From positions 62,001 through 126,000 of the forward strand of contig NZ_NEGA01000008.1 of assembly GCF_002135315.1 (NCBI RefSeq): a stretch of DNA of 64,000 nt, read 5' to 3'. The notes under the pieces were generated by a model. It had not been told where the DNA came from. It made no database searches and was given only the letters and a program-made list of their open reading frames with translations. Below, piece after piece: positions 34,507 to 42,794 of this stretch (the stretch's first letter is position 1; every line of letters starts with the position of its first letter). Made by a program: the position numbers and the translations under genes. The DNA comes from Acinetobacter sp. ANC 3903. GTDB taxonomy: Bacteria; Pseudomonadota; Gammaproteobacteria; Pseudomonadales; Moraxellaceae.

Positions 34507-36141
34507 ATGACGCAATCTTCTCATCGACTTACACACTTAAATACTGCGAAATCATATAGATCTCATAGCTATAAAACCGCAGTATTACTTAGTTGTAGCC
34601 TGATTCTGGGGATTCCTGCATGTTCAACCCTGCCTAAACAGATTCCCCAACCGGTTGAATATTCATTCGACACCAAAACCGAACAGACTTCCCTGGCTAA
34701 AATCATTGTGCCGTTGAGGGAGCATAACCCGAACCTGACCGGTTATCATGTTCTGTACGACCCGCTTGAGGCATTGGCAGCACGTATCCATTTAATTGAT
34801 AAAGCAGAAAAAACTTTAGATTTACAATACTACATTTGGGACAATGATAAAATTGGATCGCTGGCCCTACACTCCATCATTAAAGCAGCTGACCGTGGCG
34901 TAAAAGTTCGTTTATTGATGGATGACAACAATGCCAAAAAGATGGAAGGCATTTATCTGGCTCTCGATCAGCATAAAAATATTGATGTGCGCCTGTATAA
35001 TCCTTACCGTTTTAGACATTACCGTGCCATGGACATGGTGCTGGATTTAAAACGCATTAACCGTCGCATGCATAACAAAAGTTTTATTGCAGACAACCAG
35101 ATTGCATTAATTGGCGGTCGCAATATGAGTAACCAGTATTATAACGTCAGTGACAATTATCAGTTTTCCGATGTCGATGTAATGCTGGTCGGTGCTGCAT
35201 CGGATGAAATTATTCATTCCTTCGATGAATACTGGAATGACGATTATGCTTTTCCGGTCAAACAAATAGTCAATCCAAGGCATTATTCATTACGCTTTGA
35301 CAGCCTGAAGCAACAGCTGGAAGAGCACTATCAAAACATTACCGTACAGAATTATCTCGATTTAGCCACCCGATCGCATGCTTTTGAAGACTGGCTCAAT
35401 AACAGTATTCAATTTGACTGGGTCAAAGCCGAAATCGTCAGTGATTCACCCAGTAAAATCAGGGCAAAGGCCAAAAAAGAACAACATCTGAATTTTCAGC
35501 TGATTAATCGCCTCAAAAAACCCGAACACAGTGTCGATATTATTTCCGCTTATTTTGTTCCGGAAAAAAAAGGCGAAAAGATGCTGAGTGATCTGGCTCA
35601 AAACAATATTAATGTGCGGGTACTGACCAATTCCTTTAAAGCCAATGATGTAGCTTTGGTGCATGCCTTTTATGGCAAATATCGTAAAGATTTACTCCAG
35701 AATAATGTCCAGCTTTACGAGTTTCTGTCTGTACCGGAAACCGAAAACCTGAATGCCAATACCAAGGAAATTGCAGAAAAAGCCAAAGTCAGCATCAAAG
35801 GTTTAAGCCGCTCCAGCCTGCATGCCAAACTCATGACCATAGATGAGAAGCAGGTTTTTATTGGTTCTTTTAATTTCGACCCACGTTCCGCTTATTTAAA
35901 TACGGAAATTGGCGTATTGCTGGATAGCCCGAACCTGGCCAGAGCAGTACATCAGACCATGGATCAAAACCTATCTAAATATGCCTACAAACTGGTGTTA
36001 AATGCCAACAATCAAATCAACTGGCAGATTAAACATCATGATGGCAGCATCAAAACGTATCCGAAAGAACCCAAGATGAAATGGTGGCAAAAAGCCGGTG
36101 TTAAAATGATTTCCTGGTTACCGGTTGAAGGCTTTATGTAA
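34507..36141 (+). CDS. Phospholipase D-family lipoprotein, cardiolipin synthase ClsC-like
   Basis: A 544-residue protein with two HKD motifs: HNKSFIADNQIALIGGRN and HAKLMTIDEKQVFIGSFNFDPRS. Such enzymes transfer phosphatidyl groups; ClsC (YmdC) makes cardiolipin from PE and PG. The start at 34507 (MTQSSHRL) places a signal segment (AVLLSCSLILGIPAC) with a lipobox ending in Cys, so it is probably a lipoprotein. The frame is open 30 codons further upstream, but that would bury the signal sequence and run into the divergent gene's start region. A neighbouring acyltransferase gene converges on it. Confidence 0.88.
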   Translation: MTQSSHRLTHLNTAKSYRSHSYKTAVLLSCSLILGIPACSTLPKQIPQPVEYSFDTKTEQTSLAKIIVPLREHNPNLTGYHVLYDPLEALAARIHLIDKAEKTLDLQYYIWDNDKIGSLALHSIIKAADRGVKVRLLMDDNNAKKMEGIYLALDQHKNIDVRLYNPYRFRHYRAMDMVLDLKRINRRMHNKSFIADNQIALIGGRNMSNQYYNVSDNYQFSDVDVMLVGAASDEIIHSFDEYWNDDYAFPVKQIVNPRHYSLRFDSLKQQLEEHYQNITVQNYLDLATRSHAFEDWLNNSIQFDWVKAEIVSDSPSKIRAKAKKEQHLNFQLINRLKKPEHSVDIISAYFVPEKKGEKMLSDLAQNNINVRVLTNSFKANDVALVHAFYGKYRKDLLQNNVQLYEFLSVPETENLNANTKEIAEKAKVSIKGLSRSSLHAKLMTIDEKQVFIGSFNFDPRSAYLNTEIGVLLDSPNLARAVHQTMDQNLSKYAYKLVLNANNQINWQIKHHDGSIKTYPKEPKMKWWQKAGVKMISWLPVEGFM

Positions 36142-36145
36142 ACCT

Positions 36146-36979
36146 TCATGACTGCTTGGCCAGAAGTGTTGAAGGTGTAGTCTGCAGTACTTTTTGCTGT
36201 AACCGGGCCAAGCCTTCGATCATTTGATTTTGCACTTCCTGAGTTAAGCTTTCAACATTATGCCCTTCTACAGAAATCGCCGGCAATGCCATTAAATGTG
36301 CCGTTACTTTAGGCATTTCCAGCACTTTTTTGACATGTTCGGCAAAGCCCAGATCATCAATAAACGGCGCCACCGTATCCAGTTGTCCATCCTGATTGAC
36401 ATAGCAGATCAGGCAAATTTGCACCGGACGCTGGGCTTCAATCGCTGCACCTAAAATACGGCCATAGATTTTTTTAATTTTGCTCCCATCCGAAGTGGTC
36501 GCTTCAGGGAAAAACAATACCGGAATATCCTGTTTTAAAAAGCTGGTAATTTGCTCTTTGATTTTAATTGAATCCCCAGAACCGCGTTTAATAAATAATG
36601 TGCCACCGCCCTTGGCCAGTTTCCCCAGTAAGGGCCATTTTTCAATTTCCGCTTTTGCCAAAAAGAACACCCGGGCACCGGAACCTAAAACGGCGACATC
36701 CAGCCAGGAAATGTGATTGCTCACCCATAAGGCCGGTTCACGCGGAATTATCCCATGTACCTGAATTTCAAGGTTAAAAACCTTACACAACTCGCGGCAA
36801 AAATGCTGCACATAACGGGTATTACAGGGATTATTCGGATCTTTATATAAACGGTGACGATAAACCAGATAAAATCCTTGAATAATCGCCCCTAAAACAG
36901 CCACTAACTTTCTGCTATATAAGAAAAATTTAGACAGGCTATTTAATGAAGAATGTTCAGTTACAGAGGATTGATTCAT
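36146..36979 (-). CDS. 1-acyl-sn-glycerol-3-phosphate acyltransferase-like (PlsC family)
   Basis: Membrane-associated acyltransferase of 277 residues. It has the NHxxxxD catalytic motif (NHISWLDVAV) and the substrate-binding FFPEATTSDG block. It begins with a short N-terminal hydrophobic segment (SKFFLYSRKLVAVLGAIIQGF). It would acylate lysophosphatidic acid or a related lysolipid in the inner membrane. It converges with the ClsC-like gene (5 bp apart), so the two phospholipid genes are neighbours though not co-transcribed. Could equally be a lysophospholipid or ornithine-lipid acyltransferase. Confidence 0.88.
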   Translation of the reverse strand: MNQSSVTEHSSLNSLSKFFLYSRKLVAVLGAIIQGFYLVYRHRLYKDPNNPCNTRYVQHFCRELCKVFNLEIQVHGIIPREPALWVSNHISWLDVAVLGSGARVFFLAKAEIEKWPLLGKLAKGGGTLFIKRGSGDSIKIKEQITSFLKQDIPVLFFPEATTSDGSKIKKIYGRILGAAIEAQRPVQICLICYVNQDGQLDTVAPFIDDLGFAEHVKKVLEMPKVTAHLMALPAISVEGHNVESLTQEVQNQMIEGLARLQQKVLQTTPSTLLAKQS

Positions 36980-37356
36980 AGAGGGATCACTAATTACCAG
37001 CTACAGCGTTTAATCATTTATTTTCTGCATTCTATACTGTTCATTTTAATCTTGCATTGATCATAAAAACCCAAATCGGCTATTTATTTTCTCAATTTAG
37101 CAAACAGAGTTCATAAATTATTTATTTCTATCATAAATAAAGAGATTAAATCATGCGCTGAAAATTAAAAACTAGATGCATATAAACCTGCATTCTTTGA
37201 TGCTTTGAATCATTTACTCTGAGATTTCCCTCCTCATAACAATGCGGGGTGGACTGAATATCTTGTTACGATGCTTTGCTAAGTTTTTGCTATTTTTCCC
37301 TCTCCCTGCTCATTTTCAACTAAAATGAAGTTTTAACGCAGTAGAGATCATATTTA
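36980..37356. other. plsC-like / hflX divergent intergenic region
   Basis: A 377-bp AT-rich region with no credible ORF, RNA gene or strong hairpin. It should contain both divergent promoters; I could not choose a convincing -35/-10 pair. Confidence 0.5.
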
Positions 37357-38688
37357 GTGGAATATTTTGAGCAACATCAAGGGAGTGAACGAACAATCCT
37401 AGTGAGTGTATCGGTACAGCTGTTAGATGACCTTGATGCAGAAGAATTTCATTTATTGGCCCAATCTGCGGGTGCCGAAATTTTGGAACATATCACCGCT
37501 CAACGTATCAGACCTGATCCCAAACTGTTTATCGGTTCTGGCAAAGCAGAAGAAATTGCCGCTCTGGTACAGGACCTTGAAGCAAATCTGGTCATTTTCG
37601 ATCATTCGCTGACGCCGGCTCAAGCCCGTAATTTAGAAAAAATCATGCTATGCCGCGTGGTTGACCGTACCGAACTGATTTTAGATATTTTTGCGCAACG
37701 TGCACGTACCTATGAAGGTAAATTGCAAGTCGAATTGGCACAATTACAGCACTTATCCTCACGTTTAGTGCGTAGCCGGAGTAATCTTGACAGTCAAAAA
37801 GGGGGGATCGGCTTACGTGGTCCGGGTGAAACCTTGCTTGAAACAGACCGCCGTTTACTGCGTATTCGCATGGGACAACTCAAAACCAAACTGGATAAAG
37901 TTCGCCAAACCCGCATGCAAGGTCGTGTTGCACGTCAGAAAGCCGCTGTGCCGACCGTCTCTTTAGTCGGTTATACCAATGCCGGCAAATCCACCCTGTT
38001 TAATACCTTGGCCAAGAGCGATGTTTACGCGGCAGATCAGCTGTTTGCAACATTGGACCCAACACTGCGCCGCCTGGAATGGGATGGGATTGGACGTCTG
38101 GTACTGGCAGATACCGTGGGTTTCGTGCGTAATCTCTCGCATTCTCTGGTTGAATCTTTTAAAGCGACACTTGAAGAAACCTTAGAGGCCACATTGCTGC
38201 TTCATGTGATTGATTCCAGCAGCCCAGACATGCTGGAACAGATTGAAGCAGTAGAATCGGTACTCAAGGAAATTGGCGCCAATGTGCCGGTACTTCGTGT
38301 CTATAACAAAATTGATGTGAGCGGCGAAGATACCAAGATTGTCTATGCCAAACCGCACATGCCCGATCGGGTGTATGTATCAGCACACTCAGGCCAGGGT
38401 TTAGACCTGCTTCGTCAAGCAGTACAAGAATGTTTGATGGGGCAAATTCAAAGCTTCGAATTAGCGTTAAAGCCTGCATATGGCAAATTGCGTAACCAAT
38501 TGTATGCCTTGAATGTCATTCAATCTGAAAATTATGATGATGTAGGTAATCTGCATTTGCACGTGATCATGGCTCCGCAAAAGCTGGAACAGCTGATTAA
38601 ACAGGCGCATTTGCCTATCGATGAAATTCTGGGGCACAAGGCGGTACAATTTAAACGGCCGCTTGAAGAATTTGAAATAAAACGATAA
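37357..38688 (+). CDS. hflX: Ribosome-splitting GTPase HflX
   Basis: A 443-residue GTPase that binds the 50S subunit and splits stalled or hibernating ribosomes in stress. The glycine-rich HflX N-domain (DPKLFIGSGKAEEIAAL, DHSLTPAQARNLE) leads to the signature GGIGLRGPGETLLETDRR and a Ras-like G domain: G1 GYTNAGKST, G3 DTVGF, G4 NKID. The start is GTG at 37357 and gives VEYFEQHQGSERTILVSV; no earlier in-frame ATG fits. Not preceded here by hfq, unlike in enterobacteria. Confidence 0.95.
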   Translation: MEYFEQHQGSERTILVSVSVQLLDDLDAEEFHLLAQSAGAEILEHITAQRIRPDPKLFIGSGKAEEIAALVQDLEANLVIFDHSLTPAQARNLEKIMLCRVVDRTELILDIFAQRARTYEGKLQVELAQLQHLSSRLVRSRSNLDSQKGGIGLRGPGETLLETDRRLLRIRMGQLKTKLDKVRQTRMQGRVARQKAAVPTVSLVGYTNAGKSTLFNTLAKSDVYAADQLFATLDPTLRRLEWDGIGRLVLADTVGFVRNLSHSLVESFKATLEETLEATLLLHVIDSSSPDMLEQIEAVESVLKEIGANVPVLRVYNKIDVSGEDTKIVYAKPHMPDRVYVSAHSGQGLDLLRQAVQECLMGQIQSFELALKPAYGKLRNQLYALNVIQSENYDDVGNLHLHVIMAPQKLEQLIKQAHLPIDEILGHKAVQFKRPLEEFEIKR

Positions 38689-38731
38689 ATCGGTTAAAAC
38701 GTGACAAGTGTAATTATAATTGTTGGTAAAA

Positions 38732-39103
38732 ATGGACTGGATAAAAACAATCGACTGGCCAGCCTGGATTGGCACACTAGCATTAATCATCTGCTTCCGT
38801 GAAGGAGCAGTATGGTTAAGCACACAATTTCATCATCCTGAGCTGGGTAATCTGCTGGGTTTGATCAGCCTATTGGTAACTTTATTTATTTGTAGAAATT
38901 TCAACAAATTACCCAGTCGCTTGGTCGACACCAATAACAAGATTATGAAAGAAAGTGCCTTTGCTTTTTTGCCCATTAGCGCCGGCTCACTGATTATGCT
39001 GACCCAGATGGGAAAAGAAATCCCTGCTTTCCTGCTGGTGATGTTTATCAGCACCCTGATCCCCTTGTGGGTCTATGCAAAAATGTCCAAGCGTTGGTTA
39101 TAG
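38732..39103 (+). CDS. LrgA/CidA-family membrane protein
   Basis: A 123-residue, four-span holin-like protein of the LrgA/CidA family (DWPAWIGTLALIICFREGAVWL..., FAFLPISAGSLIMLTQ). Together with LrgB it is linked in Gram-positive bacteria to control of murein hydrolases and in other species to small-metabolite (pyruvate, glycolate) transport. The ATG at 38732 is preceded by GGTAAA; a TTG four codons upstream is less likely. It lies 9 bp upstream of the lrgB-like gene. Confidence 0.85.
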   Translation: MDWIKTIDWPAWIGTLALIICFREGAVWLSTQFHHPELGNLLGLISLLVTLFICRNFNKLPSRLVDTNNKIMKESAFAFLPISAGSLIMLTQMGKEIPAFLLVMFISTLIPLWVYAKMSKRWL

Positions 39104-39112
39104 GGAAATCAT

Positions 39113-39787
39113 ATGTTCGCAGTCTTCTACGGTTTAATGATCACGCTGATCGCCTATCTGGTCGCAAAACCTATTAACAAACGCCTTCCGCAAGTTCCGG
39201 TGATTGTCATCGGCATGTTTTTGATTATTGGCCTGCTGTTTGTATTCGGCATTCCTTATGAATCCTATATGCTCCAGGTCAATCCACTTTTTAATCACCT
39301 CTTGGGCTATGTCACTGTGGCATTGGCCATTCCCCTTGCCGCCATGCGTTATGATGATCTGCCGCTGAAAGCCATGCTCGGAATTCTGGTGTTTGCCAGT
39401 ATCAGTGCGGTGGCTTTGCCTATGGGACTTGCCTATTTATTGCATATGACCGATTCAAGCATCATGGCATTTGCTACTCGTGCCGTAACCACACCAATTG
39501 CCATCAATATTGCTACCCTATTACATGCTCCGATTAGCATGGTCATTCTTATTGTGATTTTATCCGGTGTTATTGGTGCTGCCTTTTCTCCGTTGATCCT
39601 GCGTCATATCAATGACGAACGCGCTTCGGGTCTGGCATTGGGCCTGGCTGCTCATGCCATTGGAACAGCACAAGCCTGGCAAAGAGGCAGCGTGGCAGGA
39701 CGCTATGCCGCATTTGGCATGGCAGTGAATGCTGTATTTACTGCAATATGGCTGCCAACTTTTATACTTTATTTGCAAAAAATGTGA
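39113..39787 (+). CDS. LrgB/CidB-family membrane protein
   Basis: A 224-residue multispan protein of the LrgB family: AKPINKRLPQVPVIVIGM, AVALAIPLAAMRYDDL-type region, TPIAINIATLLHAPISM and the C-terminal SGLALGLAAHAIGTAQAW, all typical. It is translated right after the LrgA-like gene (9-bp gap) and the two surely form an operon. Biological role here (autolysis control versus metabolite export) is undecided. The DUF2147 array begins 87 bp further on. Confidence 0.9.
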   Translation: MFAVFYGLMITLIAYLVAKPINKRLPQVPVIVIGMFLIIGLLFVFGIPYESYMLQVNPLFNHLLGYVTVALAIPLAAMRYDDLPLKAMLGILVFASISAVALPMGLAYLLHMTDSSIMAFATRAVTTPIAINIATLLHAPISMVILIVILSGVIGAAFSPLILRHINDERASGLALGLAAHAIGTAQAWQRGSVAGRYAAFGMAVNAVFTAIWLPTFILYLQKM

Positions 39788-39873
39788 CTAGTGAATCATT
39801 AATAACCATTGGTACAGTCAAAAGTTGACCTTATGATGAAAATCGATCATGAAGTTATCGTAAGGTTTTTTTG

Positions 39874-40320
39874 ATGAAAAATATTAAAATATTAGCCGCC
39901 CTACTTCTTTCTACCAGCAGCAGTGCTGTTTTTGCTGAAGACATCACGGGAACCTGGAAAAATATTGATGACAAAACCGGTTCATCAAAAGCCATTCTTG
40001 AAATTCGTCAGGAAAGTAACGGCACCTATACCGCACAAGTGGTCAAAGTAACCCCTCGCCCTGGCTATACTCCCAAAGAAATCTGCGTCAAATGCCCTGC
40101 ACCCTATACCAATAAGCCCATTCTGGGAATGGATATCCTGAAAGGCTTAAAACATATAGAAGGACCCAACTATGCGAATGGTAAAATTATCGATCCGCTA
40201 TCTGGTCATATTTACAGTATGAAAGCAAAATTAAGTGCCAATGGAAAACGTTTAACCCTGCGCGGTTATGTCGGAGTTTCCGCTTTAGGACGCAGCCAGA
40301 CCTGGATTAGAAACGACTAA
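39874..40320 (+). CDS. DUF2147 secreted protein, copy 1 (type A)
   Basis: First of five tandem paralogues; 148 residues. Signal peptide MKNIKILAALLLSTSSSAVFA, then EDITGTWKNIDDKTGSSKA. Family core: VTPRPGYTPKEICVKCPAPY (CxxC motif), PILGMDILKGL, DPLSGHIYSMKAKL and GKRLTLRGYVGVSALGRSQTW. It would be a periplasmic small beta-rich protein of unknown function. The ATG at 39874 follows TAAGG; a TTG one codon earlier is ignored. Signal peptide and GPNYANGK block ally it with copy 3. Confidence 0.88.
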   Translation: MKNIKILAALLLSTSSSAVFAEDITGTWKNIDDKTGSSKAILEIRQESNGTYTAQVVKVTPRPGYTPKEICVKCPAPYTNKPILGMDILKGLKHIEGPNYANGKIIDPLSGHIYSMKAKLSANGKRLTLRGYVGVSALGRSQTWIRND

Positions 40321-40326
40321 ATATGA

Positions 40327-40353
40327 CAAAAAGCCGCACTATGTGGCTTTTTT
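40327..40353 (+). terminator. Terminator after DUF2147 copy 1
   Basis: AAAAAGCC(G)CAC-TAT-GTGGCTTTTTT with one bulged G. A decayed version of the same sequence follows copy 3 at about 41532-41562. Confidence 0.75.
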
Positions 40354-40407
40354 ATTCACTGATATTTAAATAGTTCACATTATTTTTAATTATTATGAAG
40401 CAATGTA

Positions 40408-40436
40408 TTGACTAATTTTTAAACGATAACTATATC
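40408..40436 (+). promoter_or_regulatory. Promoter before DUF2147 copy 2
   Basis: TTGACT (40408-40413), 17-bp spacer starting AATTTTTAAAC, TATATC (40431-40436). The same TTGACTAATT block precedes copies 4 and 5 but not 1 and 3. Confidence 0.7.
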
Positions 40437-40482
40437 TTTAATACAGACAAGAAAAATATTTTACACGCTCCTAGGAGTTGAT

Positions 40483-40929
40483 ATGAAGAAGAATCTATTA
40501 TTTGCTGCTTTTGTTAGTGTAATTTTCAGTGGGAATCTATTGGCAAATGATCTTACGGGAACATGGAAAACCATTGACGACAAAACAGGCTCGTCAAAAG
40601 CGGTTCTTGAAATGCGTCAGGAAAGCAATGGGACTTATACGGCAAAAATTGTAAAAGTAACACCACCTCCGGGTTATACCCCGAAAGAAACCTGTGTAAA
40701 TTGTCCAGCCCCTTATACCGACAAACCCATCTTAGGATTAGACGTTTTAACGGGATTAAAATCTAGCGGTGATAATCAGTTTGTAAATGCCAAAGTTCTT
40801 GATCCACTGAACGGTAAAATCTATAGCGGCAAAGCAAAATTAAGTCCAAACGGTAAACGTCTCACTCTACGTGGTTATGTCGGTGTGTCCGCACTTGGCC
40901 GTAGCCAGACATGGATTAAACAAGATTAA
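40483..40929 (+). CDS. DUF2147 secreted protein, copy 2 (type B)
   Basis: A 148-residue paralogue with signal peptide MKKNLLFAAFVSVIFSGNLLA and mature start NDLTGTWKTIDDKTG. The CxxC is in CVNCPAPYTDKP. Its signal (FSGNLLA-type) matches copies 4 and 5, placing it in type B. It has its own promoter (40408-40436) and a GGAG ribosome site, so it can be expressed independently of copy 1. Confidence 0.88.
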   Translation: MKKNLLFAAFVSVIFSGNLLANDLTGTWKTIDDKTGSSKAVLEMRQESNGTYTAKIVKVTPPPGYTPKETCVNCPAPYTDKPILGLDVLTGLKSSGDNQFVNAKVLDPLNGKIYSGKAKLSPNGKRLTLRGYVGVSALGRSQTWIKQD

Positions 40930-41078
40930 AGTATGTTAATTACGGTTCAGCATAGATGGGGAACATGATACGAATGAGAGCTTAAAACTTTTATCCAAAA
41001 AGGCCGCAAATTTCGTAGTTCTGCCCCATTTTAAATAAGTCACCAGGATGGCTTGACTTAAATAGATGAGGAAATTTT

Positions 41079-41528
41079 ATGAAAAAAATAGCAATTACCA
41101 CTACATTTTTTGTAGCACTATTAAGCAGTGTTTCAATTTTTGCTGAGGAGATAACCGGTACATGGATACAAATCGATGATAAAACAGGTTCACCTAAGGC
41201 ACTGATTGAAATTAAAAAACAAACTAATGGATCTTATTCTGGAAAAATTATTAAAGTAACACCACGCCCAGGTTATACGCCCCGAGAAACCTGTTTCAAG
41301 TGTCCACCACCCTACACAGATCAACCTATATTGGGATTAGAAATCTTTCAAAGTTTACAACATATTGATGGAAATAATTATGCAAACGGTCGTGTACTTG
41401 ATCCTTTAACAGGAAAAATATATGGCTTGAAAGGGCGAATTTCTCCCAATGGTAAACGTCTTATATTACGTGGTTATGTGGGAATTTCTGCCTTGGGTCG
41501 AACTCAAACCTGGATTAAAAACGACTAA
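41079..41528 (+). CDS. DUF2147 secreted protein, copy 3 (type A)
   Basis: A 149-residue paralogue. Signal peptide MKKIAITTTFFVALLSSVSIFA, then EEITGTWIQIDDKTGSPKA; CxxC in CFKCPPPYTDQP; NNYANGRVLDPLTG and a terminal IKND ending shared with copy 1. The most divergent member in sequence. The preceding spacer lacks the TTGACTAATT promoter seen before copies 2, 4 and 5; GAGG precedes the ATG. Confidence 0.88.
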   Translation: MKKIAITTTFFVALLSSVSIFAEEITGTWIQIDDKTGSPKALIEIKKQTNGSYSGKIIKVTPRPGYTPRETCFKCPPPYTDQPILGLEIFQSLQHIDGNNYANGRVLDPLTGKIYGLKGRISPNGKRLILRGYVGISALGRTQTWIKND

Positions 41529-41614
41529 ATATGACAAAAATCAGTATTATGGTGCTTTTTACTCAATGATATTTAAATAACGCACATTATTCTTCATATC
41601 CATGACGCATCATA

Positions 41615-41643
41615 TTGACTAATTTTTAAACATTTCTAATATG
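41615..41643 (+). promoter_or_regulatory. Promoter before DUF2147 copy 4
   Basis: TTGACT (41615-41620), 17-bp spacer starting AATTTTTAAAC, AATATG (41638-41643). Spacer is nearly identical to that before copy 2. Confidence 0.65.
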
Positions 41644-41689
41644 TTTTTTATTAATTAAAAAAATATTCACCACAACCGCAGGAATTTAT

Positions 41690-42139
41690 ATGAAAAATAA
41701 TATCTTACTTACTGCTCTTGCCAGTTTAATTTTTAGTGGGAATGTATTGGCACAAGATCTATCGGGTACATGGCAACAAATTGATGACAAGACAGGTTCA
41801 CCCAAAGCCATTATCGAAATTCGTAAAGACGCAAATGATATTTATACTGGTAAAATTATCAGAGTGACACCTCGTCCAGGTTATACACCGCAAAAGACAT
41901 GCAACAACTGCCCTGCACCGTATACCAATCAACCCATTCTAGGCATGGATGTCCTTACCGGTTTAAAACACGTACCAGATAGCAATAATTATGAGAAAGG
42001 CCGGGTCATCGATCCTTTAGCAGGTAAAATTTATGATGCCAAAGTTCGACTGAATGCGAGCGGAAAACGTCTCACTTTACGTGGCTACATCGGTATTTCA
42101 GCATTGGGGCGTAGTCAAACCTGGTTACGGGTCGATTAA
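41690..42139 (+). CDS. DUF2147 secreted protein, copy 4 (type B)
   Basis: A 149-residue paralogue: signal MKNNILLTALASLIFSGNVLA, then QDLSGTWQQIDDKTGSPKA; CxxC in CNNCPAPYTNQP; NNYEKGRVIDPLAGKIYDAKVRL. Very close to copy 5 through the middle (CNNCPAPYTNQPILGM and EKGRVIDPLAGK are shared), pointing to a recent duplication. It has its own promoter and a terminator. Confidence 0.88.
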   Translation: MKNNILLTALASLIFSGNVLAQDLSGTWQQIDDKTGSPKAIIEIRKDANDIYTGKIIRVTPRPGYTPQKTCNNCPAPYTNQPILGMDVLTGLKHVPDSNNYEKGRVIDPLAGKIYDAKVRLNASGKRLTLRGYIGISALGRSQTWLRVD

Positions 42140-42160
42140 TCCAAATCCCTGTTTTTAATT

Positions 42161-42186
42161 AAAAAGCCACAATAGAGTGGCTTTTT
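42161..42186 (+). terminator. Terminator after DUF2147 copy 4
   Basis: A5-GCCAC-AATAGA-GTGGC-T5, related to the terminators after copies 1 and 5. Confidence 0.85.
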
Positions 42187-42228
42187 ATCCAAATCAGCTT
42201 AAAACTGTTTGCTTGACTCTAGAGTATA

Positions 42229-42257
42229 TTGACTAATTACTTTATCTATTTAATATA
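42229..42257 (+). promoter_or_regulatory. Promoter before DUF2147 copy 5
   Basis: TTGACT (42229-42234), 17-bp spacer starting AATTAC, AATATA (42252-42257). Confidence 0.7.
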
Positions 42258-42297
42258 TCCGTTAATTAAAAAATGAAAGATTAAGTGAGAGTCTTAT

Positions 42298-42747
42298 ATG
42301 CAAAAGAATCTATTGCTGGCTGCTTTTGCTGCTGCACTTTTCAGTGGAAATGTTTTCGCTCAAGACATTTCTGGAACATGGCAGCAAATTGACGATAAGA
42401 CCGGTGCTGCGAAAGCGATTATTAAAATTAATCAAGAAACCAATAATACATTTACCGGGAAAATTATTAAAGTTACTCCTCGCCCAGGTTATACCCCACG
42501 AGAGACATGTAATAATTGTCCAGCACCATATACCAATCAACCAATTTTGGGTATGGAAATTCTGAAGGGCTTAAAACATGTATCTGGAACCAATAACTAC
42601 GAAAAAGGCCGTGTTATAGATCCTCTAGCGGGTAAAGTTTATGATGCCAAAGTTCGACTGAATGCAACAGGCAAGCGTTTAACTTTAAGAGCTTATATGG
42701 GTATTTCCACCTTGGGACGCAGCCAGACCTGGATCAGACTTGACTAA
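42298..42747 (+). CDS. DUF2147 secreted protein, copy 5 (type B)
   Basis: A 149-residue paralogue: signal MQKNLLLAAFAAALFSGNVFA, mature QDISGTWQQIDDKTGAAKA; CxxC in CNNCPAPYTNQP. In the C-terminal block the otherwise fixed LRGYxGxSALGR reads LRAYMGISTLGR, a divergence seen only in this copy. Last gene of the array, with own promoter and a strong terminator shared with convergent apaH. Confidence 0.88.
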   Translation: MQKNLLLAAFAAALFSGNVFAQDISGTWQQIDDKTGAAKAIIKINQETNNTFTGKIIKVTPRPGYTPRETCNNCPAPYTNQPILGMEILKGLKHVSGTNNYEKGRVIDPLAGKVYDAKVRLNATGKRLTLRAYMGISTLGRSQTWIRLD

Positions 42748-42758
42748 GTACCTCTAAA

Positions 42759-42788
42759 CAAAAAAGCCACATCATGTGGCTTTTTTAT
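42759..42788. terminator. Bidirectional terminator between DUF2147 copy 5 and apaH
   Basis: A6-GCCACA-TCA-TGTGGC-T6 between convergent genes. Confidence 0.92.
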
Positions 42789-42794
42789 TATTGC

